A stretch of 64,000 nt of DNA. Origin: Gossypium raimondii (taxonomy: Eukaryota > Streptophyta > Magnoliopsida > Malvales > Malvaceae). Position 1 is the stretch's first letter, and every line of letters begins with the position of its first letter. The notes under the pieces are model-generated. The model saw only the letters and a program-made list of their open reading frames with translations, did not search any database and was not told where the DNA came from. The position numbers were made by a program, and so were the translations under genes. The stretch is from NCBI RefSeq assembly GCF_025698545.1, contig NC_068577.1, positions 6,277,501 to 6,341,500 on the forward strand, given 5' to 3'. Shown piece after piece: positions 12,460 to 26,862 of the stretch.

Positions 12460-13178
12460 TGCTGAAATCGTACAAATTTTATGGTTTAAAAAAATTTTTA
12501 AAAAATAAAATTATTTAAAAATTATTTAAAAATAGGGATTTAAGAGAAATTTAAGAGGAACTTGAGAGCAAATTGAAAATAAATATGGATTTGAGAGAAA
12601 TTTTGAAGGAATTTGAGAGCAAATTGAGAGGAAATTTAGAAGAAATTGAGAGGAAATTTGAGAGAGGATTAGTTTGTGAAAAAAAAAGGATGGGGTATTT
12701 ATATTTTTTTTGGACCGTTAGGGGGGGCAACGGTAAAAAAATTGACCGTTGCACTGTTCACGCGCGAGGCAAATCGCGTCCACGTCAGCGTGCTTTGCTG
12801 AAGTGGACACAAATTGCGCTTCAGAGGACGCGATTTGTTACCATGTCAGTAAAGCGCGCTTACATGGCCGCGATTTCCTGGTACGTCCCCTGACATCGCG
12901 CTGACGTGAACGCGATTTAGGGGAAAAGGGCCCATTCCGGTAAATAATAAAATATCTGGCCCATTTCAGTAAATTTAAAAAAAAAGGCTTTTAATCGTAA
13001 ATTTCCCAAAATAAACAACGAAATTAAGAGAAAATAATTAAAAGACAAATGAAAATAATTTTAGCATGTAGAAATCTATACAAAGTCATTAAACTATTTA
13101 CAATGATAAAATTATAATACTATAAAAATAAGGAAAAATCCAAATCTATATATATATATATCATACTTAGGTCTAGTC

Positions 13179-13328
13179 TTATAATACCTCGAGAGCTAAT
13201 GAAACTATTTTAGTAAAATTTAATTGTCTCAATTCCCAAAAAATTGCACCAAAAATTCGAGTTCCTTTTAAATTTTCTTCTTGGTCAATGACAACGACAA
13301 CATTGTCATCATATTGTATTATCATCCC
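13179..13328 (-). pseudogene. rpl14: Chloroplast rpl14 3' fragment in nuclear DNA (NUPT)
   Basis: The minus strand encodes the last ~49 residues of plastid ribosomal protein uL14: [19 protein letters not shown], then [20 protein letters not shown], then IVSLALEVL and TAA. The chloroplast protein normally ends [20 protein letters not shown]...[21 protein letters not shown]. The differences (R to Q, AR to FW, P to L) are scattered, as expected of an old nuclear copy. Similarity stops upstream of the GMII motif. The AT-rich sequence at about 13010-13178 may be the rpl14-rps8 spacer of the plastome, which I cannot confirm. Confidence 0.85.
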
Positions 13329-13919
13329 GCCAACCTGCTCCATCGAACACCCAAAATGTTAAAGAAAATAGAGAAACGAGTGTAACATTCATGCTTATAT
13401 ACGTTTATAGATTATAGATATTTTATTATAAATTTATTTAATTTAGATGTAAGAAATTTAATGATTAAAAGTAAAGGTTAGTATGGAAAAAATAAATAGG
13501 TTAATGCAATACTTAGCTCTTGAATTTAGCAATGAAGTTTAATACTAGATTCATGTTAGTTCTCAAACTTATTCAAGGTTTAGGGACTAAAATGAATCTA
13601 GTTCCCATTTTAGTTCTTGAACTTATTTAAGGTTTAGGGACCAAAATGAATCTAGTTCCCAAGTTCAAGTACCAAAGTGAAACAAAAAAAAAGTATAGAT
13701 GCCAAAGTGGACCTGGTTGTCAAGTTCAAGGGCAAAAATTATATTAATCCAAAATAAAATAAAAACTAAAATTTTGTACATATATACTTTTAAAGTTCAC
13801 ATGTAACACTTCTCACCCGTCCCGACTTACGGTACAAATGGGAGATGCTACAGGGATGAACTGTCGCAATTCATTATAGCAAATTAAACTACTTTCCATA
13901 CTTAATGAGCTTGTAGGAA
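13329..13919. other. Non-coding stretch with a short direct repeat and a possible LTR start
   Basis: Two direct copies (about 66 bp apart, 13555-13665) of a segment containing AAGGTTTAGGGACTAAAATG. At about 13804 TGTAACACTTCTCACCCG resembles the first bases of a gypsy LTR (TGTAACACCC...CCCG), but it cannot be followed further. Confidence 0.35.
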
Positions 13920-15229
13920 AGCAAATTATTTATGTTTTTATTTAGTTTTATTTTTAGTTTATAAATAATAATATAAGTAATTTTGACTATTTATATAACC
14001 ATGTGGGCCAAAAGAGGCCTGAAAGTAGACTAACCTATTTAATGAGTGTGTAGTACACCCGGAGACAATAGACTGTCTGCGGTGTTGCAACACGGAGCTT
14101 CAATGTCACAATATAGTAAACAAAGTACTCAAAAGAAGCAGATTGCCTTCAGTGTCGTGACACAGCCAGAGGGTGTCGCGACATAGCCCTGAAGATATGC
14201 CCAAGACGAGTAGACTGTCATCAGTATCGCAACACAACCCTAAAGATACACCCAAGACGAGTAGACTGCCATCAGTATTGCAACACAAACCATAAGGTGT
14301 AGCGAAACCGACATGACGAGGTCAATTAATGGGCTAAGGGTGTTTTCGTCCACACAACAACATTTAACGAGAAATAGTCAGCCAAATTAGGTGAAGGATT
14401 GACGGCCAACCCTAGGCATATAAATAGGATTACTATGCTCAGTTTAGGGATAGTTTTCAATGAAGTTTTATTTTTCGATTCCTACTTGGTTTATTTCCTA
14501 TTTATAATTTAGGTTTCTTTTCAGTTGTAATTCTAGTTAGTTTACTTCGTTCTTCGTGAAATTCAGATTGTGGATTCACCAAACTATTCGATAGGTTACT
14601 GTTTGCACTGCTATCAATATATCAAGATTTTTCTAAACTTTCTTCTTGGTTTATTTCTAATTCTTATCGTTCTAATCAAGTTTATGGTGTTTGCTAAATC
14701 TATGGGGAGCTAATTCGTTAATGAGAGATTAACAAGCAAATGTAGGATTCGTTAACTTCTAGGTAGGGTTTCTTAGCAAATCAGTTGGTTGGGATAGGAA
14801 GAACTTAAAGCCCTAGGCTTGACAACCCTAAGAAGTCATATAGGTAGGAATGAACCCAAAATTGGTATTGTCTATCCGTGAAAACCTTACTCCAATCTGG
14901 TCTAGACTATGAAGTCGAGAGATAAGCAGTTCTTGCCAACTCATTAGGTTAGTGGAAGGCCGAGAGGCCTTGCTAGGTTAATGACTAGTTGATCAGATAG
15001 AACCTGAAATAAAAGTTAGTTATGAACACTGAAGTGAGTTAGTCTTCTATCGATTAGATATGATAAAATCTGCAATTTTTTTTCTTATTTATTTTTATGT
15101 TCTTTGGATTTTTCTATAAATTATTATTTTTTCATCACTTTAGAATTAATCTTAATATAGTGGAATTAAATTACTAATTAGACCTATTAACGTAGGGATT
15201 AGGATTTTAGTCTCGCCTCCCTTGGGTAC
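13920..15229 (+). mobile_element. Athila-like gypsy element, 5' LTR/leader part
   Basis: Contains a promoter-like TATA (CATATAAATAGG, about 14415) and imperfect ~52-bp repeats (14130-14290) with GTCGCGACA/CAAGACGAGTAGACTG motifs. A long non-coding leader runs up to CTCCCTTGGGTAC at 15229, where a solo LTR has been inserted. The same sequence resumes at 17730 and leads into gag. The left end is not precisely definable. Confidence 0.55.
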
Positions 15230-17729
15230 TGTAATGACCCAAAAATTCACGGGCATCAGAAAAGTATAATATCGGGCCTCCGTCTTAGTAAATTGAGTTC
15301 GAAAATAATTATTAGAAATATTTACTAGACTAGTTGTGTGTTTAATTAGGTTTTAGATAGGTGAATTTAGCTTAATTAAGCGTAATTAGTAAAAAGGATT
15401 AAATTACAATAGAAGTGAAAGTTTAATTATAGATTAAAATAAAATATGAGGGACTAAATAGGTAAATAAGCCAATGGCTTAAGTTTAGGCGACAATAGAT
15501 GGAAAAATCTTAGATTTTTCTTGATTTATATTATAAAAATATTATTAAATTAAAATATTATAAATTATATTAATTAAAATTAAGATAATATATTATAGGA
15601 AACTAATAATATAAAGACAATTGTGTGGTGATAAAATAATACATGTGTAAAATATATAAAACACACTTGTAATAAAATAAAATATTTTCTTATAGTTTAA
15701 GTAAAAGATATTTGTGAATAAAATATTATTATATGATTATTATAATATATTATTATTAACTAATGCATAAAAGAAATAAAGTAAGTAAGTAAAACAAAAA
15801 GAAACAAAAGAAGAACAGAAAAGAAAGAGAGAAAGAGACGAAAACAGGGGAAGAAAAAGGGAAAGAAAAGAAAGAGGGAAAATTGAGATTTTGAAGGTTG
15901 AAGTTTAATAGGTAAGCTAAATCAAGTCATTTTCTTATAAATTTGATGTTTTTTTTGAACCCTAGAGTGAAATACTCTTGGATTTAAGTTGAAAATTTGA
16001 AAGTTAATAGATTTTTGAGTAGGGTTTATGTTGAATAAATGATGGAATTGAGGTTTTATTTGATAGAATTTCTAGTTAGAGTTGATAAAAGGATTAAATT
16101 GTGAAGTAAGTTATAAGTTTTATGTTTGTAGGGATTAAATTGAGGAAAATTTGAAATTAATGAAATATGCTGAAAATTTGGTAGTTAAATTTGAGTTTAG
16201 AAGAAATTTGAATAGAAATAGAGTGTGAATTAAATTAGAAAAGTAAATAAATTTAGTTAGGATTAAATTGGAATTAAATTATGAATTAGATAGAAATTTT
16301 ATTATTATTATAAATTAATGTTGTAATTGATGATGTAAATTATTATTATTTTCGTAGTTAACAAGGAACTCAAGGCATCGGCACACAAAGGAAATGAGAA
16401 GGTTATTGAGGTATAATCGAGCAAAATTCGGGCTTGTATTACTATAATTCAAATTGTTTATTATTTGATGTTAAATTTAAATTATGTGTATGGTAAACAT
16501 ATAATAAGGTAAGTAACTTTATTGAATTGAATTTGGAAAAATTAAATTGAATAAGGAAAATATGTGTTGGTATTGAACTGTGTTTTAATTAGTGAATGGA
16601 AAAAGTATAATTGATATTGAAAATGAATTCTTAAAATAAAAGTGAAAATTAGATTGTGAAATTTATATACCCTATTAACTAGTCGGGCTAAGTCAGATAT
16701 AATTGGCATGCCATAGAATTTAGAAGAGTACGGGATTTATCGGCTTTGCCGATCAGGCACTTTATGTGCCGTATCTCAGGCACTTTATGTGTCGTTTCAA
16801 GCACTTATGTGTCGTATACTAATCAGGTACTATGTACCATTTTAGGCACAATGTGCCGTACTGGTGTGTTTGGGTTGGAATCCGTGTATCCGTCAAAGTC
16901 CAGATTGTTAATAGGGTGAATAATTGAAATGAGAAAATCAAATGAATTTGATCGATAGCCGTATTGAATATGAGAGAATTTAAAATTATGATAGGTGATT
17001 GAGATTGAAGAATAGCTTAATATTGTATTGTTATTGTCAAATAATAAAAATTTATGAATAAATTGATATTTAAGAAATTAGAGAGTTACATGCTTGGTAA
17101 TTATAATTCTTTATTTCTATTATAATTTGAATTATGGTAATACCACTGAGTATACAATACTCAGCGTACGGTTGTTTCCGTGCGCATGTTGAAAAGGGAT
17201 CAGAGTCTCGGTTTAGCATCCAGGACAATCTCGACTCCTACATAAAGATTTTGGTGATGTTTTCTTCCTTTAAGAGAAAGTGGCATGTACATAAGAATTA
17301 TAATAGTTATTTTGGTATGTTATATAGTTCTGTTGTAAAGTAAGATATTATGTATTTTGATGATTATATTAGCAAATTGGTAGAAGTCCTTTATGACATT
17401 GGTATCGAATTGAAATGACTTGATTAGTTTTATGTGTTAATTAGAAATGATAATAGGATTTTTATTAAATAAGTTGTTATGTCAATATGTCAAGTAAGAT
17501 TTAAGTATATAAATGCCTTGGTTGAAATACTAGAATTGGGTTGGTTATGTTTGAAATTTTGCATGGGGTTGTATGTAAAAATAAGCAGAAATGCTGCCGA
17601 AATTTTTTATAAAAAAAATGAATGAAGTCAATTAGTAAAATTTATATGAATTATTTGTAAATTGTTTGATATGTCATGTAATGCCTCGTAACCCTGTTCC
17701 GGCGACGGTTTGGGGTTAGGGGTGTTACA
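15230..17729 (+). mobile_element. Solo LTR of a Ty3/gypsy element, 2.5 kb, with 5-bp target duplication
   Basis: Begins TGTAATGACCC and ends GGGGTTAGGGGTGTTACA. The five bases before it (15225-15229) and after it (17730-17734) are both GGTAC, a perfect 5-bp duplication as gypsy integrases make. No internal region is present, so unequal recombination between the two LTRs must have removed it. It contains a short array of GGCACTTTATGTGCCG-like units (about 16750-16865). The target was the leader of the Athila-like element. Confidence 0.92.
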
Positions 17730-18029
17730 GGTACGATCCTCGAAGTACTTTCATACTTCATTGTAAAACTATATTACAACCTGACCTATATATTTGTGGA
17801 AACTGCCTAACGCTTTGGTTGCAGTAATCACACTCTAAACGTTAGTACGTTCAGAGGCGGTCAAGTTGTTGACACCGTTGCCGATGAGCCAACGCCACTG
17901 AATTAGTTTTAATTTTTGTGTTTAATAGGACAATTAGGAAAATTTTAAATTATAGATACTATTTTAATTTTTATTTACTGCGCTACCCACTCTCGACACA
18001 ATCCAAGGCAGTATCACAAGGCTGGCTAT

Positions 18030-19360
18030 TACCACCAATAATTTTAAAATCAAGTCGGCCATGATTCAGATGATTCAAAACAACCTGCAATTCAGGGAGA
18101 CAATGATAGAGGACCCAAATCAATACCTAAAACAGTTTCTCTAACTTTGTGATACTTTTAAGTTTAATGAGGTCACAATGATGCTATTCGTCTTCTGCTA
18201 TTCCCCTTCTTTGTAATAGATAATACTTTGTCTTGGTTAGACTCGAAGGCACTAGGATCCATAATGACATGGAATGAACTGGCAAAAAAGTTCTTATACA
18301 AGTTCTTTCTTATCAGTAAGACGGTCCAACTAAGGAGAGAGATTGCAACATTTAAACAACTGGAAGGAGAAAGTTCTCACGAAGCTTAGGAGTGTTTTAA
18401 GTCACTCATACAACGATGCCCTCACTATGGTCTACATGAATGGTTGAGGTTATAGATGTTCTACAATGGGCTGGATGCACAGTATAGGTCAGGACTAGAT
18501 GGAGCTGAAGGAGGAGCCTTGATAAACCAAACATACAAAGATGTGTAATGATTTAATAGAAAACATGATGATGAACTCCTGTCAGTGGCCAAATGAGAGA
18601 TTCACATACGACCAAAGATCATCTACGATTAAAGTTGTCCACGAAGAAAACAAGCATCAACATATATTAGATAGACTTAATTGGATCAAATCAACATCCA
18701 GTAGGCCCATGATGCATGATATAAACAGACCGATTGGCCAGTACCTTGATATCCTAGCTGAGAACGTAAACTACGTCGAGAATAGGGGTAGAAATCTCTA
18801 TCCAAACACTTATAATCCCAGTTGGAGAGACCATCCAAACCTGAGATGGGGTGGTAATCAAAGAGGGGGTAATAATTCTAACCTAAATAAACAAAATATT
18901 ACTTATCGACCTTCATATTTGCAGAAACCTCAGGAAATGGTCAATCCCAATGACCATACTGTATGTGGTTAACGATTGGATTGAATTGAGGGAGATATGC
19001 AACCAATAAGGACAGATGTCAGACAAGTACAGTCTGAATGCACTCAAACACAAACCACATTAACTGAGCTCGAAGATTAGATGAGCCAATTGATGAGCAT
19101 GATAGGAGACATAAAAAGGAAAATTAGCACAAGCATTCCAAGCAACATCGATGATAATCCGCAAAGAGAAGGGAAGGAACAAGTGAAAGCAATAGCGCTC
19201 CATTCAAGTAAAGTATTGAGTATCCTGAATAACCCTGCTCAATAGGAAGACAAAGAGGATGCTCATGATCTTCAAGAAGAAACCCCTCGAGGAGATGATA
19301 CCGAACTAGAGCCAGAAGCGATAGCTCAGCTGCCAAGCGATAGCCCAGCTGGCAGCTGAG
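18030..19360 (+). pseudogene. Athila-like gypsy gag, broken
   Basis: Capsid-like sequence in the usual order: NNLQFRETMIEDPNQYLKQF, LCDTFKFNEV, (frameshift near 18180) NDAIRLLLFPF, WLDSKALGSIMTWNELAKKF, ATFKQLEGES, CFKSLIQRCPHYGLHEWL, MFYNGLDAQYR. An open stretch (18541-18972) follows, including ICNDLIENM-type sequence and a basic Asn-rich tail. Stops interrupt at least four places (after KQF, after SSHEA, after HEWLRL, and at 18972). The part 18973-19360 continues as gag C-terminal linker with further stops. No protease or reverse transcriptase follows, so the element is truncated. Confidence 0.8.
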
Positions 19361-20338
19361 CCAAAAGTGGAGCAGAACACAGAGTTATAAAATCCAGAAG
19401 TGTTTATCTAAAGTATCATTTTGGGTCTAAATTTTTTTTATAAAATCCAAGTTATAAAATTTTGTTTTCAATTTTGTTATCTATCTTTAAATTTGATTTT
19501 AATATTGATTTTGATTTTGATTTTACTTTTAATTTATTCTTTTGTTTCGAATTTATAAGCCCAAATTACGAATCTTTTACTCGAAATTAAACCAAAGCCT
19601 AATTATTCATCATTAGCCTTGTCCATTACTTTCCCCATCATCTTTGCCACAACTACCCTACACTACCATCATCGAAACTCTGCCTCTCTCTACAAAACAA
19701 GCAGGTAAACCTCCTTTAGCTTTCAACTATTATATCACTCACCCTTTTGAATCACCATATTCATATTCTCCCAGCAACAACTCAACAACACTAACTCAAC
19801 CCCCACAATTAAACATAACCTTCATCCTACCATCTCAATCCACCTCTCACTCAAACCTATGGATGGCAATGGAGCGAGGGGCAGGGTGGATGTTGCTATC
19901 CATGAACTTAGTTAAATTGCTTTTTTATAGATGAAAAAGTTAACCAAACTATGAAAATTTTATCAAACACGGATGTGGCAACTCACATAATGATTCATGT
20001 GTACTTTGTAAAAGCTATTTTTAAAACAAATATTACAAATTATTTAAAATTCAACAAATTTAAAAAAGTTTATAATTTTTAAAAAAAAATTATTCATGTT
20101 AATAATGAAATACACATAAAATGCGTGTAGGCTGCACGTCTTATTAAATTTTAACAGTCCAATCAATTTTTTCGCCTAAAACAAAATAATTTGACTAAAA
20201 ATTGAAAGTTAAAAACTAACATGACAAAAGACATTTAAATAATTTGCCTTAAATTTCAAACTAATTTTTGCGGGTCCGAATCAAAAGACAGATCAAGCGT
20301 ACAATGAGAACTACAAGTCTTAAGACCGAAATAAAACC
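19361..20338. other. Intergenic DNA, end of Athila remnant to the RPS6 promoter
   Basis: AT-rich, with a pyrimidine-rich stretch at 19620-19860 in which a 96-codon frame stays open by composition only. A GGATGGCAATGGAGCG-like fragment at 19860 recalls GC-rich MITE ends, but no partner was found. No gene can be supported. Confidence 0.4.
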
Positions 20339-20393
20339 GGCCCATTTAAAACGCAAGAAGGACTCCTATATAATACACCATTTAAAACCCTAA
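20339..20393 (+). promoter_or_regulatory. RPS6 promoter: site II element, TATA box, telo box
   Basis: GGCCCA at 20339-20344 (site II, TGGGCC on the other strand), TATATAAT at 20367-20374 and AAACCCTAA at 20385-20393 (telo box). Site II plus telo box is the established combination in plant ribosomal-protein promoters, coupling expression to cell division. The pyrimidine-rich CTTTTCTCCCTTATC just downstream may be the transcript start, like a TOP leader; this is inference. Confidence 0.7.
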
Positions 20394-20472
20394 TATCTTT
20401 TCTCCCTTATCACACTTTGCACGTTGAGCTGCTTCTTGGTGCTCTTGAGCAGCAACTGAAGTTGATCCAAAA

Positions 20473-23145
<2,673 letters not shown>

Positions 23146-23849
23146 ATTGGTTTTGAAGTCTCGGTTGACAATGGAAACGGTTGGTACTCCGTTTTCATCG
23201 CCTCATATGCCGAAGATAATTTTGCTTAATTTTCAATGTTTTTGCTATTTTAAATATTGAAGAGTTGGCTTGAGTGGTTTTTTTTTTGTGAAGGTTGAGT
23301 TTGATATTCTATAAATAATGTTGATTTTCATATGCTTAGTGAATGCACTCCTTTGGGTTAGCAAAATCAATTTAATTGCTTTTGAACCATGGCCAATAGC
23401 TGTGGACACAAATTGAATTCATCTATTTCAGACCCAAATTACTCCTACTTAATGATTTGGAATGAAATTATGGGTTTTTAAAAAATTTAATTTTTTTTAA
23501 AAATTGGAAAACATGCAGAAGAAAGAAGGTAGCCTCACAGCTTTAATTCCACTTTTAGGAACTATTAATGAATTTGTGGGTAGTTTTTCAATATTAATTG
23601 TATAATTTTATTTTAACTCCAAATTCGTTTAATTAAACATTAAATCGTTTAAATAATCATTTTGAATTGACACACCAAATCATCAGATTGAAACTAATCG
23701 CCATTTATAGAAATTAATTTCTTAGCACATGAAACCTTTTAATGTCTTTTAATACCCTTTATTGGTTTGGGAATTGTGATGACTTTATAAATGATTGTTT
23801 TATATATCAAAAAAGTCCATAATAAAATGTGAAAATATCATCATATTTA
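23146..23849. other. 3' flank of RPS6
   Basis: Contains the 3' UTR of RPS6 and AT-rich intergenic sequence. No coding potential seen. Confidence 0.5.
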
Positions 23850-25010
23850 ACTCAAGTCTTTGCTCTTAATAAAAAATTTCAATTATGTCTTTTCGTTAAT
23901 TATTTTTATCATTCATAATGTTCATCGCTAAAAAAATTTGATGAACCAATAAAAGTAATATGTGATAGCTTTTGGTTTAATCTAATATTTCTCATAAAAA
24001 TATTAAAAGATCATAAAAATTTTAAAAATCTTTAAAATTAATAAAATATTTAATTTTTATAAAATATAAAATTCTTAAAAACTTATAAAAATCATTAAAA
24101 ATATTAGAAATGATTAAAAATATTAAAATTGATATAAAATTATAAAAATTATAAAAAATCATAAAAACTTGAATTGGACCGGATTAATTGGTCGGACTGG
24201 TTAGACCGAAATCGATAAGGGTACCAATCCTGAGACAGCCATTAGATTAGTCAACCTGAGAGCTAGGTGGTTGAACCGATTTTTTTAATTCTTTTTAATG
24301 TTTTATTTAATTAAGCTAGACTGGTCGATCGAACTGGCAAACCGACGACCTGACCAACTCGATCATCGATCTAACTGTACCAAAAAATATTTAATTTTGG
24401 ATTTATTTTTATTATTTTTATAAATTTTCATATAACTATTAGCATATGTAAATATGATATATTCTGACAAAAGTTTTTAGAATTGGGCTGATGCTCGAAC
24501 TAGTTAAACCACGATTTGTCAGTTAGACCGATCTATCTAGTTTAATTAAATAAGATACTAAAAAAATCAATTTAACTGCTCAGCTCCTAGGTCAACCAAT
24601 CTAATAGCTTTCTTCAAACTAATACCCTTGCCAGTTTCGGTCTAGTTCATGTTTTTATGATTTTTTTATAATTTTAATAAGTTTATATCAAATTTAACAT
24701 TTTTAGTAAATTTCTTATAATTTTCAATAAATTTTATGAGTTTTTATGATTTTATAAAATTTTAAATATTTTAGATATGTTTTATCAATTTTATATAATT
24801 TTTATGAATTTATATTAATTTAATATTTTTGTATGATTTTTCTAATTTTAAAATATTTTTATGGGAAAATATTATATTAAACTAGGAATTGTCACGTGTT
24901 ATCGTTTGATTGGTTAGTCAATTTTTTAATAGTCAACGTGGTTAATAGCAAAACCGTTAATGAAGGGGATTGATTGATTTTTTATTAATCGAGAATGATT
25001 AAATTTAGTG
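23850..25010. mobile_element. Foldback-type element with ~430-bp inverted arms
   Basis: The left arm (about 23850-24300) and right arm (about 24530-25010) are imperfect inverted copies. GGTTTAATCTAATATTTCTC on the left pairs with TATTATATTAAACTAG on the right, GACCGAAATCGATAAGGGTA with TACCCTTGCCAGTTTCGGTC, and CATTAGATTAGTCAACCTGA with GTCAACCAATCTAATAG. The centre (24300-24530) is AT-rich with further GATCGA-type inverted words. No ORF. I could not fix the target duplication, so the exact ends are uncertain. Confidence 0.75.
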
Positions 25011-26319
25011 CAAATTTAATACAAGAACTTAATTGATTTTTTCACAGGTTTTATATGAAAGTCTTAAATGGTATAGTTTTAGAAAATGTATATTATAGAT
25101 GTAAAATATGGCAAAAAAGGAATACACATGAGTGGGATATACAAAAGTAAAATAGGGGCATTGGACGCAGGAGAAAGTACGAACACAAGAAAACAAGATG
25201 AAAGCACCAAACATTTCTCCATTACCCAACTCTAAATCACTAAACAATCAGATGATTTAATATTTTAGATTTATTGGTATTTTTGTAAATATTCAAAATA
25301 CACATTAATAATCATTTCAAATAAACAAATAATTATCTTATGCATTAAATGTAAATTTATACATTAAGACAAAGGAACTCGAAACCGATGCACACAAATG
25401 TATTTGAGTAAAGCCTCTCATTAGTATTCAATTACATCGACGATCATGGTTAAAGTTTAAACTATATACAAATTTATCTCTTAAGATTTATAATATTCAT
25501 CATGGTAACTCTAGTTTTATTGGAGTATTTCACTGGGCCACCAAGGCTTCAAGTAAATGAGTTTCTTCATGTGTTCCACGAATTGGGGTAGTTCAAGTGG
25601 ATTAGATGAGCCCCATTTAATTAGTTGACCTCCATTAGACATTCTATGTGCATTCGTCATGAGCTTGATCCGTGACACCAGTATGATCATAATTGGGCAA
25701 AACAAATTGGTGCGACTAATACGAGCTGAATTTTTTATCAGTGAGAAAATAAGTTGAATGTTTTGATTTGCTACTTGAACGGTGAACACCAACTAGTACA
25801 ACTAGAATAAATACGGAATTGACTATCTTGACGTGGAAACCTTTCAGCCATTGTTGTTCGCACCAGTGCATTGATCCCTAGTCTCATTGCTCAAAATACA
25901 CATTAACCTTTGGAAATTGTGGGGGTGGAGGACTAAATCCTTCTATAGGAGTTTTCAAAGTGTTGTTTGTTCAGAGTTGAAGGATACTTCAATAGGTTGT
26001 TATTGTCTTTTAGTCGAGTCAGAGTTTTACCTCTCGAATCTATGAAGAGCCTAAAAAGACTCGTTGAGAGGAAAATACTATTGACCCATTGAGGGGTTTG
26101 TCTATTCCGGAAGAACAATACTTCGAAAATTTCTCCGAAAGGAGTGAGCCTTCCCTTAATTAAGTTACATTTTTATGAGGGTGTTTTTATCTTTTCATAA
26201 ATAATAAAAACAATAAGAATATGATCATAATAAGATTTAAACCCAAAGCACTATCCATAATAAACTTTTTATTTACTATTATAAGTTTATAACTAAAACT
26301 TCAATTAATTTTACGGATT
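25011..26319. other. Intergenic DNA, no gene recognised
   Basis: A slightly more GC-rich segment at 25500-26150 has short open frames on the minus strand (91 and 61 codons), but they resemble no protein I know and show no splice pattern. It may be an unrecognised repeat. Confidence 0.35.
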
Positions 26320-26400
26320 AAGTTTTAGCTTGATTGGCATGTGCATTATTATGTTGGTTCGAGTATATTAAAGCGCATTATCCTTCTATATGAACTTTTA
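26320..26400 (+). mobile_element. SINE-like fragment, copy 1
   Basis: AAGTTTTAGCTTGATTGGCA (A-box like), GTTGGTTCGAGTATATTAAA (B-box like) and GCGCATTATCC follow in the order of a tRNA-derived plant SINE. Two relatives occur in this window, at 55562-55692 (minus) and near 61321-61390 (plus). Confidence 0.5.
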
Positions 26401-26862
26401 ATACATATATTTGTCACGTAATTTTTTTACCTATATCATAAGTGTGCCATAAATCTATTATAAATGGTCAATTTGATCAAATTATTGTCAATTTGTCTTT
26501 CTATTTTTTTAAAAATTGTTCTGCAGCCATATATTTATGCATTAATTTGTAGTAATGTATATGTTATTTGTATTACGTGTCATTTTTGTGATCTTATTGT
26601 TCATAATTCCTAATAATATTATTATTTTATTCTAAAAATAGTATAAAAGGAATTAATGTATAAATATTAAATAAATCTCATAAAATAATATCTTACCAAA
26701 TAAATGAATGAATTTACCTAATAAAGAAAATTAAAAATTCATCGAAAGGGTTCTAGCATTGAAAAAAAAAAAGCTTACTTAAGCTAAAACTAGCAGCTGC
26801 TTTCTATCAGATTTTTCTTTTCTGTTCTTCAAAAAAAAATCTATTAATTTGAAAAAAAAAAC

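Larger units (their letters stand above)
9744..13007 (-). mobile_element. PMD-carrying MULE, copy 1, 3'-truncated
   Basis: Homologous to the complete element at 41055-44369 but in reverse orientation. It has the terminal segment (CCCATTCCGGTAAATAAT and on to TTTCCC, about 12930-13007), the CpG-rich subterminal block (12750-12915), a PMD gene and a telomere-like array. The second terminal inverted repeat is absent: the array stops at a gypsy integrase fragment. It is therefore immobile and older than the event at 9744, and no target duplication can be tested. Confidence 0.75.

Noticed and set aside
19644..19934. 96-codon Pro/Ser/Thr-rich frame
   Set aside because: Open through pyrimidine-rich composition; no homology recognised and no splice context.
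25517..26118. Minus-strand frames of 91 and 61 codons
   Set aside because: No recognisable motif, not joined by plausible splice sites; more likely decayed repeat.
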